A stretch of 64,000 bases of DNA from Moniliella sp. 'wahieum' (lineage: Eukaryota > Basidiomycota > Moniliellomycetes > Moniliellales > Moniliellaceae). The first letter of the stretch is position 1. Each line of letters begins with the position of its first letter. The stretch spans positions 930,001 through 994,000 of the forward strand of contig RSEE01000005.1 in the NCBI GenBank assembly GCA_003971905.1, read 5' to 3'. The position numbers and the translations under genes were made by a program. Shown here piece by piece: positions 11,901-21,643 of this stretch. Under the pieces are notes generated by a model, which worked only from the letters and a program-made list of their open reading frames with translations, made no database searches and was not told the origin of the DNA.

Positions 11901-11937
11901 TTTGGACGCTGCTCTGCCCATCATCCGCCTGGTTGCC
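8918..11937. other. Long spacer with repeats, no supported gene
   Basis: Contents: TGATGCA/TGACGC words at 9298-9345, GTGACCGG repeats at 9430-9455, CATCATGCATC copies at 9687-9712, a dense AAGCTTGAAGC palindrome cluster at 10157-10195, and one copy of a dispersed repeat at 10474-10685. A 254-codon open frame at 11072-11836 has no family resemblance. No RNA gene was recognised. Confidence 0.4.
10474..10685. repeat. Dispersed repeat, copy 1 (second copy at 55345-55558)
   Basis: Starts with GAGCCACTGCGGGTGGCT and ends with CTCGAGGACCATC. A diverged copy with the same start, end and spacing (212 against 214 bases) lies 45 kb away in the same orientation. Shared interior blocks include CAGTCCCTC, GTTGTTTTCTC and GCATCAC. 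No coding frame is conserved between the copies. Confidence 0.65.
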
Positions 11938-12710
11938 ATGCTTGCCCACCCGCTTCCTCTGGCCTGCGTTCTGGTACGTGTTTCCCGTGTTCCCCCACGT
12001 GCGCCGTGTGCCTGCGCGGCCCCACTGACGCTCGCTTGGTTTGGCCTGCTTCCCCAGGGGCCTTACGCATCGCCCGTCCTGGCCTCCCTCGCGCCCTCGC
12101 CCCTGCCCTCGCGCCGGCTCGCTGCCTGTCCACCAGCCCTGCCTCGGCCCAGGGTTTGGAACCCATCCCCCCGCCTCCCAAAGAATGGACGGTCATGGCC
12201 GACGCGGGGTCCAACCAGCAGTCGCTCGAGACGCCGCAGAACAAGGCCGAGTGGGTGCTGACCAAGATGGACCAGATTGTCAACTGGGGTCGGCAGGGTT
12301 CGTTGTGGCCTATGACGTTTGGATTGGCGTGCTGTGCGATCGAGATGATGCACTGCTCTACCCCGCGGTACGACCAGGACCGGTTGGGAATCATTTTCCG
12401 TGCCTCGCCGCGCCAGTCGGACGTGATGATCGTAGCCGGCACCTTGACTAACAAGATGGCACCCGGCCTGCGCAAAGTGTACGATCAAATGCCCGAGCCA
12501 CGGTGGGTCGTGTCCATGGGCTCTTGTGCCAACGGTGGTGGCTACTACCACTACTCGTACTCGGTCGTTCGCGGCTGCGACCGTATCGTGCCGGTCGACC
12601 TCTACGTGCCGGGATGCCCACCAACGGCCGAGGCCCTGCTCTATGGCTTGATGCAGTTGCAGCGCAAGATGCGCAGGAACCGCAAGTCGGTCCTGTGGTA
12701 CCGCAAGTAG
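11938..12710 (+). CDS. NDUFS7: NADH:ubiquinone oxidoreductase 20-kDa subunit (NDUFS7/PSST), mitochondrial precursor
   Basis: Core complex I subunit that binds the terminal iron-sulfur cluster N2 and contributes to the quinone site, in the matrix arm. The main exon from about 12058 reads a presequence (RCLSTSPAS) and then the conserved domain: [24 protein letters not shown] with the tandem Cys pair of N2, [42 protein letters not shown] with the third Cys, and [18 protein letters not shown] with the fourth. It ends in WYRK. All four N2 ligand cysteines are present and the domain frame is unbroken. The start is less certain: ATG at 11938 followed by an intron ending TTCCCCAG at 12057 gives a plausible targeting peptide, but the donor (11974 or 11978) decides the phase, and only the latter keeps the frame. 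It converges with the P1 gene. Confidence 0.93.
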
Positions 12711-13476
12711 TTGTCCTTGTTTCTATGTATCATTCATCCTGCTCTGGAAGTTCCTCTCCCCTGATTTCCCTTGTAGTCGGGCGCTGCCTAGCTCTCCGAT
12801 CATGCCATGCCGTCTTCCTGCCCCAGCCGCACCCTCGACGCGAAGGGGAAGAAGTGGAGGGCTAAGGAACGGGGGTCGTGATTGCACGGCCCCAGTAGGC
12901 CTCGTTCTCCGGGCCAATACAACCGCCATGACGGTATGCTTTGACTGACTACAGCCCGAAACCGAAACCGAAACCGGTCGGGATCGGGAAAATGTCCCGA
13001 TTTGGACCTCCTTCGCAGCGAGGGAAATATATGGCGGATCTGCTCTCTCTGACCTCTGACCTCGGATAACATGTGTGTTCGGGTAGGCAGACCTTGTACC
13101 AACCGATTCCCCAGCCGCGACGCTCTCGACAGGTGGTGAACTATATCAGGGAAAAGAGGGGGGCAAAGATAGTGTGGATACCGTGGGGCATATGTTTTGC
13201 AACGACCAACATGGTCGAACAGGGAGGTGATCAACGCGGTGCGCTGACACGGGACAGCCACAGTTCCCGAGGGACCGCCGAATCAGCCGAGTCAAAGGCA
13301 AGGCAACCGGCGACATCATGCAGCCCCTGCGGCGCTGCGCTCCGTTCATGCGGAGCAGGCGCACGTACCATGGCAGGCACAGGGGCAAGGGGAGGGAGGG
13401 AAGGGAAGATGAGGTGGTGGGGATGGGGAAAGGTAGGCGAGAAGACAAAAGGGATGAGAACAACCGCCTGGATGAA
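12711..13476. other. Convergent spacer between NDUFS7 and P1
   Basis: 3' flanks of two convergent genes. It contains a CGAAACCGAAACCGAAACCGG hexamer run near 12956-12977, and a related GGAAACGGAAACGGAAAC run lies in the P1 intron. No supported gene. Confidence 0.4.
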
Positions 13477-14041
13477 TTAGTCAAACAGACCAAAGCCCAT
13501 GTCGTCGTCCGACTCCTCCTCTTCCTCCTCCTTCTTCTCCTCGGCAGGAGCCGCCGCCTCACCGCCGGCAGCCGCGGCCGCGGCCGGGGCAGCACCAGCG
13601 GGGGCAGCGCCCACGGCACCGATACCAGCCAGGAGCTCCTTCACGTCCTTACCCTCGAGCGCCTTGGCGAGCAGGGTGGCCCATACGGGCTCCACCTCCA
13701 CCTTGGCGGCCTTGGTCAGGGTAGTGATCTTCTCCGCCTGGAAACGGAAACGGAAACAAGGGGGTCAGTGTTCTGGCTCTGCGCAGGCCGATGCGGGAAG
13801 CGATTCCGCTGGGCCGTCCTATTGCGAATGGGTACGGGCCATGACAGACGGGGAGGAAGCAGGATGGCAAGAGACGAGGGGGTCCAGCTCTTCGATCCAG
13901 CATTCAGCCCGTACGTCCCTGGGCACAGCTTTGAGGGTGCCCATTGCCCATACCCGAGCCACCAGAAGAGAAACGTACAGAGATCTCGACTTGCTCGTCG
14001 GCAAGGATGAGGGTGGCGAGCGTAGCAGCGTTGGCAGACAT
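13477..14041 (-). CDS. RPP1: 60S acidic ribosomal protein P1
   Basis: Stalk protein of the large ribosomal subunit that pairs with P2 and recruits elongation factors. Exon 1 is 14041-13979 (21 codons, [20 protein letters not shown]...). Exon 2 is 13737-13477, beginning [19 protein letters not shown]. The intron of 241 nt (GTACGT...TTTCCAG) is in phase 0, and the joined protein of 107 residues is intact. Features: helical dimerisation domain ([19 protein letters not shown]), Ala/Gly/Pro hinge, acidic run, and the invariant C-terminal [11 protein letters not shown] that contacts GTPase factors. ADEQVEI and [14 protein letters not shown] mark it as P1 rather than P2. Length is normal for the family (105-115). 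Confidence 0.96.
13738..13978 (-). other. RPP1: Intron of the P1 gene
   Basis: GTACGT donor and TTTCCAG acceptor, 241 nt. It is long compared with the 41-109 nt introns elsewhere in the window and has a GTTTCC repeat next to the acceptor, which may serve as an extended polypyrimidine tract. Confidence 0.85.
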
Positions 14042-14525
14042 GGTGTCGGCGGACAGGCAAAGTGGTGCTGGGCTGGAGCAGACGCCTGACCGCCATGGCC
14101 AGCAACGGAGGGGGAAGCCAGCGACGCAGGTTAGGGTTGTCGGCTTGGTCGGGTTTGGGCGCAATAAATTTGGCGTCGGTGGCGGGCAACCTGGGCCTTT
14201 CGTGAAACGTTCATTTCATCCGTGGCCGTATGCGCTGCGTTCCATCTGAAACTAATTGGGCTGGAGCCCACGACGACAACCACCGGCGGGTGTATAGTCA
14301 CCAGCGGATGTGGGACTAGCTGGCGGGGACGGGCCGTTCGCCCGCTACTAGTGGTGCATGGGTGTGCTTGATTTATTCCTGGGAAATCTATGGTTCTTGC
14401 GGGCATATGGAGAAGGGGAACGGGGGAAAGAAAGGGGGCAAGGGGCGGTGGCGTACGGCGGTGGGGGTGGGCTCCCAAGCCGACGCAGGCGCTTGCGCTG
14501 GGGTCGGTGGATCAGTAGGGCTTGG

Positions 14526-15589
14526 TCAGCTGGTGCGGAACATCCAGGCCGCTAGGCAGGTGGGTGAGCAGCGCATGCAGACAAGCCCCGTACCCTTTAT
14601 GCTGGAGCGGGGGGAGACGGACATGGGAGCAGGTAGTGTGGCAGCCCTCATGGGCGTCCCGGTACGAGAGACCACGTTCGCCTTGATGAGGGGCGTGCTG
14701 GACTTATGGGCTAGCACCAGGCGATCCTGTTCCGGGGCAGGACAAGCACCCGCACCCGTGCGGATGGCCATGAGCGCACTGCTCAGCACCAATAAGATGG
14801 GTGGCACGCCATGCTCCACGTGCAGTTGCGTCCAGTCCCTCAGTGCCGACCGCAGCGCGTCGTTGGTCCCATCACACGACCGGGCAGACGAAACGGACCT
14901 GCTTGCACGTGGGCCAGCGGGTACGCCGGTGCGAAGATCATATCGATCCCACGCACGTGCGAGGCAGCTGCAACCTGTCCGTCCGACAGGGGTGGAGCAT
15001 CAGCAGACCCATCCGTATGGGCCCCGACTACCATGGTGGTGTACAAATTGTGGTCCGCGCGACCGATCCGGGCCAGTTGGCGGCGGACAAAGAGACGGAG
15101 ACAGAAATCGAGCTGGATTCCCCACCAGCTGGAGGCGGTGAGGTGATAGCACGGGTCACGGCGATGCCCGTCAGCGACACCCCGAACTGCGCGCGCAAGG
15201 AACTGCGCTAGGGCCACGAGCGCGTCCGAGGGAAGGGCGAGAAGAACGTTGGGTCCGAGTGCCAAGGCGGCATGAATGGTTGTGCTCCGATCTGCCCGTG
15301 TCGGAGCCGCACGTAGGACAGCCAAGGCGCGCAGATGGTCCCTGTTCCGCACCGAGGGGGGGAGAGGGGAGTGGGCCAACGTCCAGGCCAAGTTGTTGGC
15401 TGCGACCAAGCGGAGGTGGGAGGCGCGTCGGGTCACGGCTTTAGCTCGCCGGGTCTGCACCTGCTTCCACGCTGACCTGATTTTTGGTCCCGCGAGCGAA
15501 CCAAACAAGAAGGTACAAACCTTTTCGAGCGGACCCACCGCTCTTTCTGGGGGCGCCACGACGAGTTGGGCCGTATACTTGTCGCCCAT
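14526..15589 (-). CDS. Unrecognised protein-coding gene, frame-broken
   Basis: From ATG at 15589 a 249-codon frame runs to 14840. The coding character then continues in another frame (ALRSALRDWTQLHVEHGVPP, near 14870-14800) to a stop at 14526, suggesting one gene with an indel near 14840-14870. The first part holds helical, Ala/Leu-rich sequence with a TPR-like start (LVAANNLAWTLAH), then FLARAVRGVADGHRRD and NLYTTMVVGAHTDGSADAPP. I recognise no family. A GTTTGTAC...AATCAG stretch near 15476-15520 could be a short intron, but skipping it leads to an early stop, so I leave it in. The opposite strand has a 259-codon open frame that I regard as a shadow. Confidence 0.4.
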
Positions 15590-16134
15590 TGGGGGGAGGT
15601 AAGGGACAGACGGAACGTCGATGCCAGGGCAGCGTGCCGGGTAGGCGGAGTGAAGTGTGCGAGGGGTAAGCGGCCGGGGACGGGGAGGCGCGAAGGGATG
15701 CGAGAAAGGAGGAAAGGGGTAAAATGAAAGGACGCGGGGTCATGGCGGACAGGAAGAATTGGATGATACGGAGGTGGAGATGGGGATGGAGAGGGAGATG
15801 GAGATGAAAGGAACAGTTGGCGAGGGGGGAATGAATGCGATGGAACGAGGGGGGGGCCAAGCGAGTAATGCAGTGAGAGAGGCGGAGGGCAGAGAGGTAG
15901 TCGATCAACGAAAGATGGTGTGCTCGGCGGCAGTGGGAGGTTTTGATAGTAAGGAATGGCAAGCTGCACGTGTCGACCTGCGGCACGGACAGGGTGATGG
16001 TTGGGGGGATGGGGAGGGGGGCAGGAGGAGGTAGAAGATGGCGAGGAAGGGGTGGGGCAAGAGGGGGTTGGGTTATAATGGAGCCAGGCATGCCAATTAG
16101 ATTGGATTAGAAAATGGTTGGACCTCCCATCCGA
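15590..16134. other. Spacer, purine-rich
   Basis: Upstream region of the preceding minus-strand gene. It is strongly purine-rich on the plus strand (GGAGATGGGGATGGAGAGGG type runs, about 15770-15820). No gene supported. It ends at the target-site duplication of the transposon. Confidence 0.4.
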
Positions 16135-16142
16135 GTCCCGCC
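16135..16142. repeat. Target-site duplication, left copy (GTCCCGCC)
   Basis: Eight bases identical to 19504-19511, directly outside the left inverted repeat. Confidence 0.8.
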
Positions 16143-16191
16143 AGGACCCCGGACATCACCCATTGCTCATCGGTGGAGGCACGTCCGTTCG
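16143..16191. repeat. Left terminal inverted repeat
   Basis: 49 bases that match the reverse complement of 19454-19503 except for one missing C in the inner part (GTCCGTTCG against GTCCCGTTCG). The near identity suggests a recent insertion. Confidence 0.9.
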
Positions 16192-16746
16192 GGGTGCAAA
16201 TTTGGGCCCCGCAGGGCCAAAAAAGTGCCGGCACATCCCGGGGGTGCAAAATTTAGGGGCTAAAATGGGCAAAAAGGGTGGCACATCCCGTTCAGGGGTG
16301 CAAAATGGTAGATGAATCCCCAAAATCCGGATCTTAGGTAATTTTTTTGCCAAAGTTTCAACCGGCGGCCTGGGGTGGCACAGGCTTACAAAGCGGCACA
16401 ACATGAAATATTCGAAACGCAGTAGCGCGCAACCTCGCGCAACATGCAGTGACGATAGCACAATAGCATCCACTGGCTAGTACCAACTTTGGTAATTAAC
16501 CTACGCAGGAACCCTACCTACGCCCTCAACCTGAGAGGTGGGCCCACCCTCCAGACTTCATCTCCAAATTCCAAGCTCCTGCTCTGATTGATACGCAACA
16601 GGTGCTTCTATATAGCAGGCGGCACTGCATGTAAAGCCATTGGTATTCTCTGCGACTACTTCCCCACCAGCAAGGGAGTGAGAAAGTGCTCCTTCTCCAC
16701 CATGGCGAACATCGCGGCTGCCTGGGGAGAAAGCTGCACAGTGTAA

Positions 16747-19125
16747 TCAGTAATCGTCGCTCTTGGCCTGCTTGAAGACATGCTCGCCTGGTAAACGTCG
16801 CAGGACCTGAAAAGCTGGCACATGGTAGTAACGCCTCGTGTTGAGTGACCACTTCATGTTGGACGTGTACGTGGGCTGGGTCCCTTCTTTCAGGCAGCGA
16901 AGCGAGATGTACGAGAGCGTAGATAAGTTCGACCAATTGTTCACCCAGCTGTGGGGTACAGTTTTCGACGCCTGGTGTACATGCTCACCACTTCGAATAC
17001 GAATGTTAGCAGCAATAAGAACAAATGGTGAGGTTATGGACTTGCCATGGCCGATCTGAACGGTGGGTGTCATGTTTTGTCGAGGGACAGGAAGACGACA
17101 GATCCCCTATGGTGAGGGGGGTGATCGGCAATACACCACCCTTGGCAATGTCCAAAGGCAACAAGCTGACCCTCTTTACCACGTTGAAAAGTGCCCTGAC
17201 CCGCTTCTCGTTGGCCTTCTTCGCCCGACCCTCCTCGACAAGATCGTGGCGCTCCTGTTGGTTAGCCGTCACGGGCTCGAGTCTCGATTGTCCCATCCAT
17301 CGCAGCCTGCGGGCCGGCCCCGAATAAATGACAGCGCCAGGCCCATCTTGAAGCTCCTTCAGCACACTGCTGTACAACGCCGCCTCCGCATTTTTGTGCA
17401 ATCCATTTAGGGCAGAACACGTCTTGCCCAAACCGCAATCACCCGCAGTATTCCATTTCTTCCCCGCCTGGGAGCTTAAGCTGTCTTCAACCTTCGTCCT
17501 GAAGGAGAGAAAGAGCTTTCGGTCAAGGTTCGTACTGGAGTCCAATCGGGGCGGGTTGGATACAGCCATAACAGGGGACATGCTTGAGGCCGGGCTCAGG
17601 AGGCTGGATATGCGCATGCGGGAGGCTTGGATAGCGGCGTCAACATTGACCTCAGAAGAATTCTCGCTGCAGAGTTTGTTAGAATCGCGGCCGTCGTCGC
17701 GTATATGGGTGAGATAAAACATACAGGCATTGCTCTCGAGCCTCCACCAACGCCATCAGTCGCAGCCTGGTTTTGGAGACCACCTCATCTCCCTCATCCA
17801 CCGTGCCATCGTGGGCGGATACGGGACCTGGGTCAGACGTCGCGGGTACCGCATCGCCCTCTCCCCAGGGAGAGAAGGGCTCTTGAGAATGGTCCACAAA
17901 GTGTTGCATCGCGGCATAGACAGTGTCGTGGTTGGGGACGATGGAAGGCTCATCATCTTCGAGAAGGGGAACAGGTGCAGCTGGTGCAGGTTGAGGATCC
18001 GAATGAGGAGTCAGTCCCATTCCCACCCATGATGCCAGAACCAGTGCCGCATTGGCGGCGTCGGCACAAATGTGCTCCATATTGATCGCCGATGGAAATG
18101 TCTTGAGAATATCGAGACATACCCCGGCAGTGTCAAAGACGGTGTGGTTGTAGCCAGAAGCAGGATATTTGTTCATCCTATGACTCAGACCATAATTCTC
18201 CATGTCGACCGTGTGGAGCGCGAGGCCATGAATTTTCGACATGATCTGGATAAGTCAGATTTCAGTTTGCAGGAAGACGACAGCATTAGAAAGGAGGGGG
18301 GACAGAGGGCCAGGGGGGGGGGACGTACCTGCTGGTACTCGACAGCATCAAACTCCGATAAGAGTCGGCGCGCTGAAGCAAAGTGGTGTTCTAACGTCTC
18401 GGTCGAATGAGTCCAAGGGGTGAAGGGAATTCGGCTATTGTAATCGTCCCTGTAAATCAACATCAGGCCGAGCATCCCGGTGATGAGGCGGTTGAAGATG
18501 TCGAGCATCCCCGGACTGACCAAATTGACCGCCGTGTACTGCGAGTCGGAGGATATGAAGTTCGCCCATAGATGGAAAAAGTAGTACGCAGTGAGCAGCA
18601 TGTACGCTCGCGTGGAATGGGGAAGCGATCGGTGCTGGATAGCCGACTGAACGAGGCCGATCACATAGAGGTACACGAATAGGCCACGGTTCAGGTCGTC
18701 TGCGTCGCCACCGCCGCTAGCGTGGAGGCCGAGAAGAGGCGGGCTGCAGCTCGATCGTCTTGTTTGTCCAATCGAAATATGTCGCGATTGTAAAGCGCCC
18801 CTTTGTCATTGAGGGCGACCAAGTCCCCATAACCGACAGCGTATCTCCCGAGAACCAGGCAACGAGCACCGCTTGTGAGCTGGTCGCGGGCGGTCTTTAT
18901 AGCGTGCTTCGCGTCCTGCATCATGACAAAGCGACTCCCTCCAAGAGTAGCGACCTTGATCGTAATGGGGGGAAAGACAGACGGTTGGAAAACGCCAATC
19001 ACCAAGTGATCAGGGCCGTGCGCGTCTCTGACAAAGAGTGGACTGTATCCGACGCCTTGTCGCCAACACGTGTGGCCAGGATGGTTGCACCTTTGGAGGC
19101 AGGCAAAGCACTTGCGCTGCTGCAC
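16747..19125 (-). CDS. Transposase-like protein of the TIR element, frame-broken
   Basis: Read from 19125 downwards. A Cys/His cluster (CFACLQRCNHPGHTC) is followed by MMQDAKHAIKTARDQLTSGA and LVLGRYAVGYGDL, FRLDKQDDRAAARLFSAST, GLFVYLYVIGLVQSA, AYMLLTAYYFFHLWANFI, MLGLMLIYRDDYNSRIPFTP, then HSTETLEHHFASARRLLSEF, GYNHTVFDTAGVCLDIL, and a C-terminal SGEHVHQASKTVPHSW...LSYISLR stretch. These blocks and their order match a large, mostly hypothetical protein family of basidiomycetes. The E-x2-EH-x-F-x3-R block resembles the final catalytic-Glu helix of RNase-H-fold transposases. The frame shifts near 18700, 18240, 17720 and 17040; some of these may be introns. The true N-terminus may extend towards 19258. 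Whether it can still make active protein cannot be judged from this assembly. Confidence 0.72.
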
Positions 19126-19453
19126 GGGCGAAGCATGGGGGACGCGTTGGAAGTGCTCTCGAGCTCGGCGCGTCGTGGGAAGAGGCAGGCAAAGGCAGAC
19201 ATGGTTGCGGCCAAAACACGCTTAAGTCAGCACCACCCGACGCGACGTGATGGGACACCCCAGCCGAACCCTAACAATTTCTTGTGCTTGCGTAAGCAAG
19301 TGCGGCACGGGGCAAGTGTCTTATGTAATTCTAACCCTACTGATAGGCTCATCCCGTTCAAGGGGGCAAATTTGGGCCAAAATCGGCCAAAATCGGCACA
19401 TCCCGTTCGTTTGCACCCTCGAGGTGGGTGCAAAAAGGGTGAAATCGGCCTGA

Positions 19454-19503
19454 CGAACGGGACGTGCCTCCACCGATGAGCAATGGGTGATGTCCGGGGT
19501 CCT
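19454..19503. repeat. Right terminal inverted repeat
   Basis: 50 bases, inverted partner of 16143-16191, ending ...CCGGGGTCCT. Confidence 0.9.
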
Positions 19504-19511
19504 GTCCCGCC
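19504..19511. repeat. Target-site duplication, right copy (GTCCCGCC)
   Basis: Directly abuts the right inverted repeat and is identical to 16135-16142. Confidence 0.8.
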
Positions 19512-19675
19512 CTTTCCTTATCGGCTTAAATGGAATCAGCTGAGGTAAGCCATTCGTCGCGCACAGCCAGATAATAGGCGCCCAGCCACGACCAATAGAG
19601 CTGGCTTGCCGCGCTAGCCAAGGGGGGCGCTTTGTTGCATCGCTACCAGAGAAAGTGGGCCGTCGTGTATACAGT

Positions 19676-19847
19676 GAAATGCACTGCACATGCCTTCTGC
19701 CAACAGCTGACGCGGAGGCAGGAAGAAGTAGCTAAGAACGTGGAACTACAAAAAAATGAATGCATTGCACAGATGCCTTCCCTCAACCGCTGACGCAGAG
19801 GTAGGAAGAAGCAACTGGTGCGAAAAGAGACCGTGGAACTAGAAAAA
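19676..19847. repeat. Imperfect tandem duplication of about 80-90 bp
   Basis: Unit 1 (19676-19755) and unit 2 (19757-19847) share in order GAAATGCACTGCACA/GAATGCATTGCACA, ATGCCTTC, GCTGACGC, GAGG.AGGAAGAAG, and GTGGAACTA followed by A-rich sequence. The repeat lies between the transposon and the SLC35F6-like stop codon, probably in its 3' UTR or just beyond. Confidence 0.7.
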
Positions 19848-19924
19848 AGTCAACACTTGTCCAAGTAGCGCCTGATTTGGGAGAGACGAGGGTGGGCGAA
19901 GCAGAGGGCGAACCAAGACGGTAC

Positions 19925-21324
19925 TTAGGCCTGCTCGCCCGCGGGCTCAGGCGCTGCTGCCGATTGCGCACGAGAACGGGAGCGAGAGCGAGAGCGGGAA
20001 CGAGAGCGGGAGCGAGAGCGGGCCCGGCTTATCCTGGGCGGCTTGGGACGTAGGAATTTGGGAGGCTTCCAGATCCCGTTGAATACCATGGTCCCTGTCA
20101 CAAGAAAAGAAAAGCCCAAGGCTTGGAGGGACCCTTGGACGAGGTGAAGGTGCTCCCAGCCGAGCAGAAGGCTCACGAGCCAAATTCCCAGCGTACGGCA
20201 CGTGTCAATGGTCGAGCGTGCTGCGGAAATGCTTCGCGTTACGCTCAAGCCAAAAAAGTTGAAAAAGGCAATGGAGAAGGCGGTGGCCACCGCATAGCCG
20301 AGCACGGCCGGGATATACGCCAGTTGTTCCCACCCGGTGCGAATGTCAAACACCCGCCTTGGCCGCCTGCCGTCTGACCAATGAACAAGTGCAGCAGGAC
20401 CATGCCGATCAGGGTGGTGGAAAACCCAAAGAAGCCTTCGGATCCAACAGCAATCAGAGGCTCCACCGTGTGCTGCTCCATGATCTTTTCCTCCAGAACA
20501 AATTGGGAGGCAGTGAAAAGCTGGGCAAACAGGATGAGAAGCACGCCCAGCAAAGACTCAGCCACTTGAGGAAGTTCCTCCTCGTCATCAACCACGAGCA
20601 CAGCCTGAGGAGCTGGCTGGGGCAACGATCCGCTCAGACCCACAATACCTACCCCTACCATAACGAGGGCGAGGCAGAGCCACTGGAACGTGAGAAGGTG
20701 CCGACGAAGGAAGATGACACTGAACACACCGACCCACAGCACCAGAGCACCGCGTGTCATTCTGAAATCGAATCAAAGCGAGTCAGTACAATGTCTGTCA
20801 GCAGTGCAAGGAAGCTGTGAGCGGACGTACTGGTAAATACTAACGGGGGTCAGGATGAGGCCTACGTTCATAAGGGTCGTGCCGATAATGTCGCACAGAG
20901 CAGGAGAAGAAAGAAAGTAACATGGCTTGGCCATGAATCAAGGGTTCATCCTCCTTGGTGCCACCCTCTGGGGGTGTCGCAGCCAATGGGTCGACGGGTT
21001 CCAATACGGGGTGGGAGGGAGGGAGCCGTACTCGGGCGACGGCTCGGCCGGTCCGCTCTCCGGGAGGGGCGCGTACGCGTGGGTGCGGGTTTGATAGCGC
21101 GTTACCGCCCCATGGACCTGGCGTGCCAGAACAGGAAGCAGACACAGCATCTCCCCCACAAACATGACCAAAGTCTGCCACACGGGCTGAGCATACTCGG
21201 CGTGCTTGCGCGGATCGGGGTCGTCGCAGTTGGCCACGCACACCTGGTCCTGCGCCTTGGACAAGAGGCTGTTGGTGATCCCAGTCGCCAGCATGAAGGC
21301 GACCAGGACGGGCACAGGCGCCAT
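19925..21324 (-). CDS. SLC35F6: SLC35F6-like drug/metabolite (nucleotide-sugar-type) transporter with RS-rich tail
   Basis: Multi-pass transporter of the DMT/SLC35 superfamily. It starts at ATG 21324 with a first helix MAPVPVLVAFMLATGITNSL, then CVANCDDPD and FVGEMLCLLPVL. After a frame slip near 20940 it reads PALCDIIGTTLMNVGLILTP. A 69-nt intron (20830-20762, GTACGT...TTTCAG) then joins YQ to MTRGALVLWVGVFSVIFLRR, the hallmark block of SLC35F6. Further helices follow, with FTASQFVLEEKIMEQHTVEP, then a second frame slip near 20360 and FDIRTGWEQLAYIPAVLGYA. The C-terminus carries about 20 residues of alternating Arg/Ser before AQSAAAPEP, unusual for this family. Human SLC35F6 is lysosomal/mitochondrial; substrate and location here are unknown. 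It is transcribed in the same direction as TIF6 upstream. Confidence 0.88.
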
Positions 21325-21643
21325 GGCGAAGCAGTACACGGACCGACGAGGGCGGCCGAGGAGCAGGGAAGGGGGAGTGGTGGGGATGCCGGCTCGAGCA
21401 GGGGGATATTGGTCGGGCGACCGTACCTTGGACGTTATCGGGGCTCGAGTGCAGCAGCTCCCGCGGGGCGGCACGGCAACCCTAGCAGTGCCGCCTAGCT
21501 CCCTGCCATCCATCTGCATCACTTGTCACATGCCCATCCCATGTGATGTTCATGTGATGTCCAAGGCAGGACGCACTGCTAATGCCTATCCACCACTACC
21601 TCCCCGCCTCGCGCCCGCAACCAGATGAGCGCAATATTCAGTA

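Larger units (their letters stand above)
16143..19503. mobile_element. 3.36-kb TIR DNA transposon with degraded transposase
   Basis: Bounded by near-identical inverted repeats (16143-16191 and 19454-19503) starting AGGACCCCGG. GTCCCGCC stands immediately outside both ends (16135-16142 and 19504-19511), an 8-bp target-site duplication. If the flanking C/G is counted as part of the repeat, the duplication is TCCCGC, 6 bp. Inside lies one minus-strand transposase-like gene filling most of the element, plus subterminal GGCACATCCCGTTC and GCAAATTTGGGCC repeats at both ends. An 8-bp duplication fits hAT, P and Zisupton/KDZ superfamilies. The protein resembles, from memory, large RNase-H-fold transposase-like proteins abundant in Agaricomycetes, which favours a KDZ-like or P-like assignment without proving it. 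Confidence 0.88.

Noticed and set aside
11715-11937. Long N-terminal extension of NDUFS7
   Set aside because: The open frame runs upstream but reads as Gly/Arg-rich spacer. A proper targeting peptide begins at 11938 or within the main exon.
14362-15141. 259-codon plus-strand open frame
   Set aside because: Overlaps the minus-strand gene at 14526-15589, whose coding character is better; reads as low-complexity shadow.
17006-18242. Terpene cyclase-like gene
   Set aside because: First impression from helix-rich, Asp-containing text; the ordered transposase blocks and flanking TIRs explain it better.
16135-19511. Starship-type or cargo-bearing element
   Set aside because: No tyrosine recombinase captain and no cargo gene besides the transposase; size and TIRs fit a simple DNA transposon.
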